Part shown: positions 1-8,240 of the stretch, piece after piece
Layout: every line of letters begins with the position of its first letter
How positions within the stretch are numbered: position 1 is the first letter of the stretch
DNA from: Tamlana sp. 2_MG-2023
GTDB taxonomy: Bacteria > Bacteroidota > Bacteroidia > Flavobacteriales > Flavobacteriaceae
Reading direction: 5' to 3'
Assembly (NCBI RefSeq): GCF_030548465.1
Contig: NZ_JAUOSF010000003.1
Span: 186,001 to 250,000, forward strand
Length of the DNA: 64,000 nt
The notes under the pieces: generated by a model
What the model saw: the letters and a program-made list of their open reading frames with translations, nothing else
What the model was told of the DNA's origin: nothing
The model's database searches: none
Made by a program: the position numbers and the translations under genes

Positions 1-1
1 A

Positions 2-1183
2 TTAATTTGTAGTACGATTGGTTTTGCTCAAAATAATAAGCAAAAACAGCTGGAGTCACGCCGACAAGAGCTGCGCAGGGAAATTCAGAAAATAAATGAA
101 TTGCGTTCTGAGCACAGAACAAAACAAAAATCGGAACTTTCTTTAATTGAAGATTTTAACTATAAGATCAATGTCCTTTCTAATTTAATTAAGGTTACCA
201 ATCAACAAGCAAACTTATTATCTCGCGAAATTAGTGCCAATCAGAAGCATATTTCCGAGTTAAGGGATGAATTAAAGCAGCTTAAGGAAGCTTATGCCGA
301 TATGATTGTGAAATCTTATAAAAGTAAGAATCAGCAGAGTCGTATTATGTTTTTATTGTCTTCTGAAGACTTTAAACAGGCCTACAAGCGTATTCAATAC
401 ATTAAGCAGTACTCGAATTACCAGAAGAAGCAAGGCGAGCTTATTAAGTCTAAAACTGAAGAGTTACAAAAAACGAATGTAAAACTATTAAAGCAACAAG
501 AGGAGAAAAAGAATCTGATTGCCGAAAATAGAATTACTCAAAAATCTTTAGAAAAGGAACGTAGAGATCATGAGGTTTTAATGCAATCTATAAAGAAGAA
601 TCTTTCTATGTACGCTGCTCAAATTAAGCAGAAACAACGTGAAGCAGATAAGATTGATCAAGAGATTGACCGTTTAATTAAGGAAGCCATTGCAAAATCG
701 AATGCTAAAGCAGGAAAGAAATCAAGTTCTAAAAGTTTTGCCTTAACGGCGGAAGAAAAGGTTTTAGCCTCTAATTTTATAGCCAATAGAGGAAAATTAC
801 CATGGCCGGTAGAGCGTGGTGTTGTTCGTCTGGGTTATGGTACGCAGCGTCACCCTATCGATAACTCATTAACCATAAAAAGTAATGGTGTGCGTATTGC
901 TACTGCAAAGGGCGCCAAAGCACGTGCGGTATTTAACGGTGAGGTGAGCGAGATTTTAAGAATGAAACACGTGAACCCTATTGTGATGATTCGTCATGGA
1001 AATTATTTGACCATCTATAAAAATTTATCCAATGTTTATGTGAAAAAGGGTGATAAAGTCACCACAAAACAAGAAATTGGTGAGATAGCGACTAACCCAA
1101 GTAACGGTGAGACTATTTTAAGTTTTATCTTGTCTAAAGGACGTGACACCGAAAACCCTGCAAGTTGGATTTATAAGATGTAA
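2..1183 (+). CDS. EnvC-like murein hydrolase activator (5' end outside window)
   Basis: The reading frame is already open at base 2 and encodes the end of a signal peptide (about LICSTIGFAQ), so the start codon lies left of the window; the TTG at 101 is internal. A long Lys/Glu/Gln-rich coiled coil follows, then a C-terminal LytM/M23 domain over the last 120 residues. The fold is recognisable (GYGTQRHPID, RHGNYLTIYKNL), but the expected zinc ligands are changed: the H-x-G-x-D position reads KSNGVRI and the HxH position reads YKN. This matches the EnvC/NlpD type, which activates cell-wall amidases at the septum and does not cut peptidoglycan itself. The role is inferred from architecture. Confidence 0.9.
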   Translation, partial: LICSTIGFAQNNKQKQLESRRQELRREIQKINELRSEHRTKQKSELSLIEDFNYKINVLSNLIKVTNQQANLLSREISANQKHISELRDELKQLKEAYADMIVKSYKSKNQQSRIMFLLSSEDFKQAYKRIQYIKQYSNYQKKQGELIKSKTEELQKTNVKLLKQQEEKKNLIAENRITQKSLEKERRDHEVLMQSIKKNLSMYAAQIKQKQREADKIDQEIDRLIKEAIAKSNAKAGKKSSSKSFALTAEEKVLASNFIANRGKLPWPVERGVVRLGYGTQRHPIDNSLTIKSNGVRIATAKGAKARAVFNGEVSEILRMKHVNPIVMIRHGNYLTIYKNLSNVYVKKGDKVTTKQEIGEIATNPSNGETILSFILSKGRDTENPASWIYKM

Positions 1184-1218
1184 AGCGTATTATTGAGTAA
1201 ATAATTAAAAATCAAGGG

Positions 1219-1545
1219 ATGTTAGGATTAGTTTTACTCTATTGGATTGGAAAGTATTTTTACAAACTAGCTGAAGTATACAATAAGAGTAAGTGGGGTT
1301 TTGTAATTTTAGGAATACTATCTTATTATAGCGGAATTTTATTATTTGGTTTTATTGTTGGGATACTATTTGAACTTTTTTCTCCAGGAGCTATAGATGG
1401 TATTAATGATACATTATTAGGTATATTATTCCTGCCTTTCGGGATTTTAAGTTGCTATTTATTCTACAAATTTTTAGAAAAGACATGGGAGAAAAATAAG
1501 CCGAATCTCATGGAATCAATCGATGAGATTGGTAAAACCAGTTAA
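1219..1545 (+). CDS. small membrane protein of unknown function
   Basis: 108 residues starting at an ATG preceded by AAGGG. Three hydrophobic stretches (about residues 2-14, 26-52 and 65-84) suggest an inner-membrane protein with a short charged C-terminal tail. It lies 35 nt after the envC-like gene on the same strand and is probably cotranscribed. I do not recognise a family. Confidence 0.6.
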   Translation: MLGLVLLYWIGKYFYKLAEVYNKSKWGFVILGILSYYSGILLFGFIVGILFELFSPGAIDGINDTLLGILFLPFGILSCYLFYKFLEKTWEKNKPNLMESIDEIGKTS

Positions 1546-1598
1546 ACGATTTTAATTTTATGCTAAGTACTTTTCTTGGTTGTGAGCAGAAATGGCGC

Positions 1599-2108
1599 TT
1601 ATTCAAACAAAGCTTTTAGTTCGGTAGCGTCTTGGGGTTTCATTTTTCCAGCAAGCAGTAAACTCAATTGTTTTCGGCGTAAAGCTGCAGCAAAGCGTTC
1701 TTTTTCTAGATTGGTTTCAGGAAGGACTTCAGGAACGGCTACAGGGCGTCCCGTTTCATCTACAGCTACAAAGGTGTAGATGGCTTCGTTAGCTTTAGTA
1801 CGCGCTCCAGATTCACGGTCTTCAATCCAAACATCAATAAAGACTTCCATAGAGGTTCTAAATGCACGAGATACTTTAGCTTCAACTGTAACTACACTAC
1901 CTAAAGGCACGGCGCTATTAAAAGCGACATGGTTTACAGAAGCAGTTACTACAATACGACGACTATGACGTCTCGCAGAAATAGCAGCAGCACGATCCAT
2001 TCTAGCCAATAATTCACCTCCAAATAAATTGTTTAATGGGTTGGTTTCGCTTGGTAAAACCAAGTCGGTCATTATAGTTCTAGATTCTTTAGGTGCTTTA
2101 GCGTTCAT
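1599..2108 (-). CDS. acyl-CoA thioesterase, hotdog fold
   Basis: Hydrolyses acyl-CoA to free acid and CoA. The sequence has the YciA/Acot signature: TNPLNNLFGGELLARMD, with the catalytic-region Asn and Asp, followed by VVTASVNHVAF and a hotdog beta-sheet. I place the start at the ATG at 2108 (MNAKAPKES, 169 aa). The longer frame would begin at TTG 2129, but that TTG is the end of a TAnnTTTG promoter box and so cannot be translated from that promoter. It is convergent with the preceding membrane-protein gene. Confidence 0.9.
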   Translation of the reverse strand: MNAKAPKESRTIMTDLVLPSETNPLNNLFGGELLARMDRAAAISARRHSRRIVVTASVNHVAFNSAVPLGSVVTVEAKVSRAFRTSMEVFIDVWIEDRESGARTKANEAIYTFVAVDETGRPVAVPEVLPETNLEKERFAAALRRKQLSLLLAGKMKPQDATELKALFE

Positions 2109-2126
2109 TTCCAAAATTTTAAAACG

Positions 2127-2157
2127 CAAAGGTACTGCGATTTATGGGATTTTTCAA
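2127..2157 (-). promoter_or_regulatory. promoter of the thioesterase gene
   Basis: On the minus strand, TACCTTTG (2134-2127) matches the Bacteroidota -7 consensus TAnnTTTG, with a TTG 20 nt upstream (2157-2155) as the -33 element. The ATG at 2108 follows about 18 nt downstream. Confidence 0.7.
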
Positions 2158-2393
2158 TATGGAAGCCATGAGCTATGCAGTTTTGCTAATTATTAAACTG
2201 GAGGATCAACTTATTTAGGACAATGCTATGTGAAGTTGTTATTTTTTTGAGATATAGTAAGTAATAGCTGTTTTTTTTAATCAATTATAGAAGGGAATAG
2301 ATCAGCTTGACATCGGTTGTTTTTGTTACTTGTTGATGAGATACTCTTATGCTTTTAAAGAAACAAAAGAAGATAAATTTCAGTTCATCATAA

Positions 2394-2443
2394 AAACCTA
2401 AAAATAATAATTAAACTATTGTTCGATTATTATTTTTAGGTTT
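2394..2443 (-). terminator. perfect 18-bp stem-loop downstream of the hdeD-like gene
   Basis: AAACCTAAAAATAATAAT and its exact reverse complement are separated by 14 nt. It lies downstream of the minus-strand hdeD-like gene. The stem is AT-rich and the U-tract weak, so terminator is the best guess, not certain. Confidence 0.45.
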
Positions 2444-2500
2444 AACACTGAATATTTTTATTATTGTATATCCGTTTTGTAACCTAAATATTGTATTTAC

Positions 2501-2583
2501 GTCATTCCGAATTTATTTCGGAATCTCATAAAGCTAATAATTAATATATTGTGATGAGAACCTGAAACAAGTTCAGGTTGACG
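2501..2583. repeat. composite palindromic intergenic repeat
   Basis: Two short palindromes, ATTCCGAA/TTCGGAAT (2504-2524) and AACCTGAA/TTCAGGTT (2559-2579), with outer ends CGTCA and TGACG in inverted orientation. The sequence resembles the units at 5907, 19781 and 51835. The rest of the 2158-2617 gap holds no gene that I can see. Confidence 0.6.
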
Positions 2584-2617
2584 ATAACAATTATGTCACA
2601 TTACGGATAATCAGTTT

Positions 2618-3172
2618 TTATTTATTCATTTCTGTTTGAATAGAATTTTTTACCGATTCATATTGTTGTTTTAGCTCATCAGATATTTTATTAGGAGAGT
2701 CTTTTAATTTTTTTAGTTTAAAAGAGAAGATAACACTATATATGCCTAAACTCAAGAAAGAAACACCAGTCCAAATAACTACATTTAAACCTGCAAAAAG
2801 TGGATTCCAAAGTAAAATAAAGGAAAAAATAATTCCGAGAACTCCAAATACCATAAGATTCCCCCAACTTAAGTCACCGTAATTTTTCAAATCTAAGGCA
2901 TAGCTTATAGAGCCCACCGAGCGAAATAAGATTAAAAAGCCAACGTAAAAAGGCAACGTCATTATTGAAATTTCTGGATTTATTAGAAGCAAGACTCCGA
3001 AAATAGATGTTATAATTCCAAAAATTAACGACCAGCCCCAATTATCAATTTCATTCCTATTAGATATGGCAAAAATAATTTCAATAATACCAGAGCATAG
3101 AAAAGACAAACTAAAAAGCAAAGCTAATGTTAGGTAAGAGGTAACAGGTGACATAAAGGTATAAATACCCAC
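2618..3172 (-). CDS. HdeD/DUF308-like membrane protein, N-terminus disrupted
   Basis: A polytopic membrane protein of the HdeD type (about five hydrophobic segments in the open frame, with NRNEIDNWGW and a Lys-rich tail). The open frame can start only at GTG 3172, in the middle of the first membrane helix. Upstream in the same frame the sequence continues convincingly (TIHKTIKYWYIPLIIGLIF) up to an in-frame TAA at 3238-3236. Before that lies ATG 3256 followed by RNQFF. A single A-to-T change in an AAA codon would explain the stop. The gene is either recently inactivated, read from an unusual start, or affected by a sequence error. Confidence 0.7.
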   Translation of the reverse strand: MGIYTFMSPVTSYLTLALLFSLSFLCSGIIEIIFAISNRNEIDNWGWSLIFGIITSIFGVLLLINPEISIMTLPFYVGFLILFRSVGSISYALDLKNYGDLSWGNLMVFGVLGIIFSFILLWNPLFAGLNVVIWTGVSFLSLGIYSVIFSFKLKKLKDSPNKISDELKQQYESVKNSIQTEMNK

Positions 3173-3550
3173 CCCTATAAAGATAAGTCCTATAATTAAA
3201 GGTATATACCAGTATTTAATTGTTTTGTGAATTGTTTAAAAAAATTGATTTCTCATGATTATATAGTTAAAGTGTTTGTGAATCTTTGTTTTTTGCTAGG
3301 GATTTACATTGTTTAAATTCATTACTTAAGTAAAATATAGATAGAAAAACTTTAGTTCAAATTTTTAAATAGTTCACTGATCTAATAACGATTAGATCAA
3401 CTAACGCTCTAAGTTATATAATAAATTACTGACAAACAATAGAATAAATATTTTTAATTTAAATAAATTGTAGGTTTTTTATAAGATTGTGAAGTTTGTT
3501 TAATCGTGTAACTGTGTAGTCGTTAAACTGAAAACTGGAAATGAAGTGTT

Positions 3551-3592
3551 GACTATTGACTATTGACAGAAGACCGATGACCGATGACCGAA
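3551..3592. repeat. six heptamers each beginning GAC
   Basis: Six consecutive 7-nt units: GACTATT twice, GACAGAA, GACCGAT twice, GACCGAA. They are in one phase with no interruption and lie 60 nt before a second heptamer array whose unit (AACTATT in this phase) differs by one base from GACTATT. The stretch 3257-3550 is AT-rich and shows no gene. Confidence 0.75.
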
Positions 3593-3652
3593 TTGACGGA
3601 AGATTGAAAAAAGATTACTCGTTCCTTTGGAAGGACAGAAGGATTTTTTAAA

Positions 3653-3722
3653 TTAACTATTAACTATTAACTATTAACTATTAACTATTAACTATTAACT
3701 ATTAACTATTAACTATTAACTA
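3653..3722. repeat. ten perfect TTAACTA heptamer repeats
   Basis: Ten exact copies of TTAACTA in tandem end one base before the stop codon of the HU/SPOR gene, which is read on the minus strand. The array therefore sits in that gene's 3' untranslated region. A perfect short-unit array like this is a candidate variable-number locus. Confidence 0.9.
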
Positions 3723-3723
3723 T

Positions 3724-4659
3724 TTAATCCAATTGCTTAACTAACAACCAAGCATCAGAATTATGCGTTTTTTTAATGTTACGCAGTGCTTTTAGAGCTT
3801 CTAAACGGTCTTCATAACTTGCGTAAACGACTTGGTGTAAACCATATTTGTTCACGCCAATTTTTCTTGCTTTAAAACCATCAGCTCTAAGTCCTTTTAT
3901 GATTTTATCGCAGTTTTCTTCAACGCGAAAAGCGCCTGCAATAATATGATAGTTTCCAGTTTGTTTCGTTACGTTTAGTGTAACGGCTGGAAGTGGATTA
4001 AGATTAAAGGTCGCTTGTTGAATTTTAGTATCAAGCTGTTTTGTAGCTTCCTCTTGCGCAAGTTGATTGTGAGTTTCAACTTGATTTACGTAAAATTTAG
4101 AAGCTCCAAATCCACCTAAAGTCAAGGCAATTAAAGCAACTGCCGCATATTTTAAATAGGATTTAGATTCGCGCTTTTCTGGAGTAATCGCAATAGGAAC
4201 TACTTTCTCAATTTTTTCAACTTCTTTCTTGTAAACTTCGCGAGTTACTTCTTTTGAAGAAAACTGAGATAAACCGAAAGCATCAGTTAAATAATTTAAG
4301 TGGTACGTAGGTTCGAATAAAATTTTACCTTCATTATTAAGTACAATGTCGCCAATGTTTTTAAAAGTTAAGGTTTCACCTTCTGTTAAGTAGGATTTAA
4401 TGAGTCGAACGCGTTTCGCTATTTTTTTGTTTGCAACTTCAAAAGGGATTTTTTCTACATCGGCAATATAATGTGCTAATAAACCATCATTTTGCTGAAT
4501 TTGCTCGTTAAAAGACAATACTTTTTTAGGTGCATGAAAGGTATTTGTGTCAGCATTAATAGTTGCCGATACAGATTTCGTTAAAAAAGCACCAAATTCA
4601 GGAATGGTAACGCACTCATATCTATAGAGTAAATCGCTTATGTATGTTTCTAGTTGCAT
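3724..4659 (-). CDS. HU-CCDC81 and SPOR domain membrane protein
   Basis: 311 residues. The N-terminal 130 residues resemble the paired HU-like domains of bacterial CCDC81 proteins (LETYISDLLYRYECVTIPEFGAFLT, then an LxFNEQIQQNDGLL segment). A basic/acidic linker follows, then one membrane helix (about 170-187) and a C-terminal SPOR domain (about 232-309; NYHIIAGAFRVEENCDKIIKGL). SPOR domains bind denuded septal peptidoglycan; the HU-like part would be cytoplasmic. A link between nucleoid and septum is possible but is inference. The stop codon abuts the heptamer array. Confidence 0.85.
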   Translation of the reverse strand: MQLETYISDLLYRYECVTIPEFGAFLTKSVSATINADTNTFHAPKKVLSFNEQIQQNDGLLAHYIADVEKIPFEVANKKIAKRVRLIKSYLTEGETLTFKNIGDIVLNNEGKILFEPTYHLNYLTDAFGLSQFSSKEVTREVYKKEVEKIEKVVPIAITPEKRESKSYLKYAAVALIALTLGGFGASKFYVNQVETHNQLAQEEATKQLDTKIQQATFNLNPLPAVTLNVTKQTGNYHIIAGAFRVEENCDKIIKGLRADGFKARKIGVNKYGLHQVVYASYEDRLEALKALRNIKKTHNSDAWLLVKQLD

Positions 4660-4663
4660 AATT

Positions 4664-4671
4664 CAAAGTTA
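4664..4671 (-). promoter_or_regulatory. -7 box of the HU/SPOR gene
   Basis: TAACTTTG on the minus strand matches TAnnTTTG and ends 5 nt before the ATG. No clear TTG is seen at -33. Confidence 0.5.
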
Positions 4672-4762
4672 TAAAATTATAGGTTTAGATGAAATTTAGG
4701 CTTAACTATTTATTAACAGAATGAAAAATATTTTACTTTAGATTAAAAATCAATTAGATAGA

Positions 4763-5866
4763 ATGACAGAAAACGATTTGCTTTACACGCTCGCCCTTCA
4801 GCATATACCCAATATTGGTGATATTACCGCTAAGAAACTCATTGCACACTGTGGTTCGGCGGAAGCTGTTTTAAAAGAAAAAAAGCAAAATCTGCTTAAA
4901 ATTGATGGTGTCGGTCAAGTTATCCTAGCGGAATTATTTAAAACACACCATTTAAAGGAAGCTGAAAAGGAAATTGAATTCATTAAATCGAACAACATAA
5001 AAGTGTCCTACTTTGAAGCTAACGATTATCCTGAAAAACTAAAACACTGTATTGATGGTCCTATTTTGTTATTCCAATCTGGTCATATCAACTTAACCAA
5101 ACAGCCAATAATTAGTATTGTTGGTACGCGAAAAATAACCACAAACGGTATTGCTTTTTGTGAAGAATTAATAGAGCAGTTGGCGGTTTATAACCCTATT
5201 ATTGTTTCTGGTTTTGCTTATGGCACCGATATTACCGCTCATAAAGCAGCCATGAAGCATGATTTACAAACAGTCGCTTGTCTGGCGCATGGTTTAAATC
5301 AAATTTATCCTAAAGTCCATAAGAAGTATATGGTGGATATGGAAAAAAATGGCGGATTCCTTTCCGATTTTTGGAGTAATGATAATTTCGATAGGAATAA
5401 CTTTTTGAAACGTAACCGTGTTATCGCTGGATTAAGTTCTGCTACTATAGTTATCGAATCTGCTGAAAAAGGCGGAAGTCTTGTTACTGCAGATATTGCT
5501 AATTCCTATAATCGTGAGGTTTTTGCAGTTCCTGGAAGAATTAGCGATAGTCAAAGTTTAGGTTGTAATAACTTAATAAAGCACCAAAAAGCACACATGT
5601 TAACCACTCCCTTGGATGTACCATATATTTTAAACTGGGAACTGGAAGGCGCAACTAAACCTGTTGTTCAAAAACAACTTTTTGTTGAATTGGATGCTTC
5701 CGAAAAATTAATATTTAATTATTTGAAAGATATAGAAAAACAGCAATTGGATAGTATTGCCATGAATTGCGAGCTACCTATTTTCAAGGTGGCCAGTTTG
5801 TTGTTGTCTATGGAATTGAAAGGTGTTGTTAGGCCTTTACCAGGTAAGTTGTTCGAGGTCATTTAA
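4763..5866 (+). CDS. dprA: DNA-processing protein DprA
   Basis: Binds incoming single-stranded DNA and loads RecA during natural transformation. 367 residues with an N-terminal helix-hairpin-helix region (HIPNIGDITAKKLI and LLKIDGVGQVI), a Rossmann domain with VGTRK (120-124), SGFAYGTDITAHKAA (149-163) and FLKRNRVIAGLS (214-225), and a C-terminal winged helix (about 305-367). The family usually has GLAxGID where this protein has GFAYGTD. It is monocistronic between divergent or convergent neighbours. Confidence 0.97.
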   Translation: MTENDLLYTLALQHIPNIGDITAKKLIAHCGSAEAVLKEKKQNLLKIDGVGQVILAELFKTHHLKEAEKEIEFIKSNNIKVSYFEANDYPEKLKHCIDGPILLFQSGHINLTKQPIISIVGTRKITTNGIAFCEELIEQLAVYNPIIVSGFAYGTDITAHKAAMKHDLQTVACLAHGLNQIYPKVHKKYMVDMEKNGGFLSDFWSNDNFDRNNFLKRNRVIAGLSSATIVIESAEKGGSLVTADIANSYNREVFAVPGRISDSQSLGCNNLIKHQKAHMLTTPLDVPYILNWELEGATKPVVQKQLFVELDASEKLIFNYLKDIEKQQLDSIAMNCELPIFKVASLLLSMELKGVVRPLPGKLFEVI

Positions 5867-5867
5867 T

Positions 5868-6120
5868 TTCTGCGAAAGCAGGAATCTCATCAATAGAAGT
5901 TGTAATAATTTCGTCATGCTGAACTTGATTCAGCATCTCATTACTACTATAGACTAGTATTTGTAGTGAGACCCTGAGTTTAGTTAACTTCGTTAAATAT
6001 ATTCAAGGTGATAGTCTACAGATATCCAAATAGAAGTTATGCAAAATTACCTATAACACTTTTAATTTTTACAAAGTTGAAAGTGTCTTTGTTTTAATCA
6101 TGAGATTCCTGCTTTCGCAG
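5868..6120. repeat. intergenic element flanked by a 21-bp perfect inverted repeat
   Basis: CTGCGAAAGCAGGAATCTCAT at 5870-5890 recurs exactly inverted at 6100-6120, between the convergent ends of dprA and trpS. Inside lies a second palindrome, GCTGAA/TTCAGC (about 5920), that starts with CGTCAT, plus a GTGAGACCCTGAG segment. This looks like a non-coding, MITE-like composite. It may also serve as a bidirectional terminator. Confidence 0.65.
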
Positions 6121-6127
6121 GAATTTG

Positions 6128-7096
6128 TTAAAATCCTACTTTAGCGCGTACTCTAGCTAGAACTTCATTCGCTACAGTTTGTGCTTTTTCAGCTCCAATA
6201 GCTAAAGCTTTATCAATTTCTTCTAAATTGTCCATATAATAAGCGTAACGTTCACGTTGTGTCGCAAATTTTTCAACAATCAATTCAAATAAAGCTTGTT
6301 TAGCGTGACCGTAACCATAATTACCATTTTCATAATTGGCTTTCATGGTATCTATTTGAGCATCATCAGCTAATAATTTGTATATAGCAAAACAGTTACA
6401 CGTTTTCCAATCTTTAGGATCTTCAAGGGCTGTGCTATCCGTTTGAATGCCCATAATTTGCTTGCGTAATTTTTTGTCGGTTAAAAAGATGTTTATCGTG
6501 TTGTTTCTACTTTTACTCATCTTTTCTCCGTCAATACCAGGAATAAGCATGATATTTTCTTCAACCTTTCCTTCAGGCAACACAAAAACCTCACCCATTT
6601 TCGCATGAAAACGAGAGGCTACATCACGTGTCATTTCAATGTGTTGCAATTGGTCTTTTCCAACAGGAATAATATTGGCATCATATAATAAAATATCTGC
6701 AGCCATAAGCATAGGGTAGGTGAATAGCCCTGAGTTCACATCTTCTAAACGATCGGCTTTATCTTTAAAACTATGCGCCAGTGTTAAACGTTGGTAAGGG
6801 AAGAAACAGCTTAAATACCAAGAAAGCTCTGTAGTTTGTGGGACATCGCTTTGTCTGTAAAACACTGTTTTTTCAATATCTAATCCAAAAGCCAACCAAG
6901 TTGCAGCAACGGCATAAGTGTTTTCTCTTAAAGTGTCTGCGTCCTTAATTTGAGTTAAAGTGTGCAGGTTTGCTATAAATAAAAACGATTCATTTTTAGG
7001 GTCGTTTGCCATTTTAATTGCTGGCATAAGCGCGCCTAAAATGTTTCCTAAATGTGGAACTCCTGTACTTTGAATGCCTGTAAGTATTCTTGCCAT
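6128..7096 (-). CDS. trpS: tryptophanyl-tRNA synthetase
   Basis: Charges tRNA-Trp. 322 residues, normal for the compact bacterial class I enzyme. The HIGH-type motif reads TGVPHLGN (11-18) and the KMSKS motif is EKMSKSRNN (191-199). It starts at an ATG shortly downstream of a TAAATTTG promoter box and is convergent with dprA. Confidence 0.97.
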   Translation of the reverse strand: MARILTGIQSTGVPHLGNILGALMPAIKMANDPKNESFLFIANLHTLTQIKDADTLRENTYAVAATWLAFGLDIEKTVFYRQSDVPQTTELSWYLSCFFPYQRLTLAHSFKDKADRLEDVNSGLFTYPMLMAADILLYDANIIPVGKDQLQHIEMTRDVASRFHAKMGEVFVLPEGKVEENIMLIPGIDGEKMSKSRNNTINIFLTDKKLRKQIMGIQTDSTALEDPKDWKTCNCFAIYKLLADDAQIDTMKANYENGNYGYGHAKQALFELIVEKFATQRERYAYYMDNLEEIDKALAIGAEKAQTVANEVLARVRAKVGF

Positions 7097-7113
7097 AATT
7101 TTATTGTAAGGCG

Positions 7114-7121
7114 CAAATTTA
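7114..7121 (-). promoter_or_regulatory. -7 box of trpS
   Basis: TAAATTTG on the minus strand, 17 nt before the trpS ATG, matches TAnnTTTG. Confidence 0.6.
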
Positions 7122-7344
7122 AAGATAAGTTAGTCAATAAAAAAAGGAGACGGAAGGCACTTTTTAAAATTACACTCATTTTAATAAAAATTGCTGACTT
7201 ATTTGAAGGCATTGGTTGTTAATTGCAAGATATAAGTGCCAATCGAACGCATTGATATATCCTAATATTGAAGAGTTACATTAAAGGCTAATAGAATTGA
7301 GTTTTAAGGTTAAAATGTTTTTAAAGATTATCAAATTATAATAG

Positions 7345-7352
7345 TATTTTTG
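7345..7352 (+). promoter_or_regulatory. -7 box of plsC
   Basis: TATTTTTG matches TAnnTTTG. Its last three bases are the TTG that begins the longest frame of the acyltransferase gene, so translation must begin at the ATG at 7359, leaving almost no leader. The -33 element is not obvious. Confidence 0.5.
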
Positions 7353-7358
7353 AAACTT

Positions 7359-8111
7359 ATGAAAATTCTGAAATACATTTTCTGGACACTCTACCGAATT
7401 TATTTCTACATTTTGGTGTGTTTGCCAATTCTAATTATGTTTCCAATTTTAGTGGTTTCCATTTTAAAGGAATCGTGGTATCCGTTCTTTTTTAGATTAG
7501 CACGAATTTGGTCAAAATTCATTTTAATAGGTATGGGTTTCGCTTACCAAATAAAACGCGATCAAAAACCAGAAAAAGGGAAAAGCTATATGTTTATAGC
7601 TAACCATACTTCTATGGCAGATATAATGCTCATGTTGGTTTCAGTAAAAAGTCCTTTTGTTTTTGTTGGAAAGGCTGAATTAGCTAAAATTCCGCTTTTT
7701 GGTTTCTTTTATAAACGAACCTGTATTTTGGTTGATAGAAGTTCAGCAAAAAGTAGGCATGCTGTTTTTTTAAGAGCCCAAAAGCGACTTAGTACTGGAG
7801 TGAGTATCTGTATTTTCCCTGAAGGTGGGGTGCCAGAAGAGCATATTGAATTAGATGATTTTAAAGATGGCGCGTTTAGATTGGCTATAAACCATCAAAT
7901 ACCTGTAGTACCCATTACGTTTGGTGACAACAAAAAACGCTTATCCTATACGTTTTTTAGTGGTGGCCCTGGGCGTATGCGTGTAAAAATTCATAAGTTT
8001 ATTCCAACGGCTGGTTTAACCATTGAAGACACGAAAGTCTTAAACGCACAGTCACGGGATGTTATCTTAAAGCAGTTACAGCTTTTTAATCCCGATTCTA
8101 AAGTTTTGTAG
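7359..8111 (+). CDS. 1-acyl-glycerol-3-phosphate acyltransferase (PlsC family)
   Basis: Transfers an acyl chain to lysophosphatidic acid in phospholipid synthesis at the inner membrane. About 250 residues from ATG 7359 (MKILKYIFWTLYRIY). An N-terminal membrane helix is followed by the acyltransferase motifs NHTSMAD (HX4D), a glycerophosphate-binding segment (VDRSSAKSRH) and FPEGG. A second PlsC-type gene at 52.9 kb carries NHQSLHD; which enzyme is the main one cannot be told. Confidence 0.9.
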   Translation: MKILKYIFWTLYRIYFYILVCLPILIMFPILVVSILKESWYPFFFRLARIWSKFILIGMGFAYQIKRDQKPEKGKSYMFIANHTSMADIMLMLVSVKSPFVFVGKAELAKIPLFGFFYKRTCILVDRSSAKSRHAVFLRAQKRLSTGVSICIFPEGGVPEEHIELDDFKDGAFRLAINHQIPVVPITFGDNKKRLSYTFFSGGPGRMRVKIHKFIPTAGLTIEDTKVLNAQSRDVILKQLQLFNPDSKVL

Positions 8112-8150
8112 CGTTATTCCCCACTAAATATTAAGGTTAGTTTTCTTGTA

Positions 8151-8184
8151 AAAAAACCTCCCCTTTTTTAAAAAGAGAGGTCTT
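8151..8184. terminator. bidirectional terminator between convergent genes
   Basis: AAAACCTCCCCTTTTT pairs imperfectly with AAAAAGAGAGGTCTT. A/T runs lie on both sides, between plsC and the convergent beta-barrel gene. Confidence 0.6.
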
Positions 8185-8240
8185 AGTAAAAATTGGTTTT
8201 TCATGTAAAAAACCATGGGAACTAGGTCCTAACCAAAAAC

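Noticed and set aside
101-1183. Start of the EnvC-like gene at TTG 101
   Set aside because: The frame is open to base 2 and encodes a signal peptide end upstream of this codon, so the start is outside the window.
1576-1968. Two plus-strand frames over the thioesterase gene
   Set aside because: Antisense shadows of a well-conserved gene; low-complexity Ser/Ala/Thr translations without family features.
3551-3722. Possible CRISPR array
   Set aside because: Units are 7 nt and contiguous, with no spacers and no cas genes.
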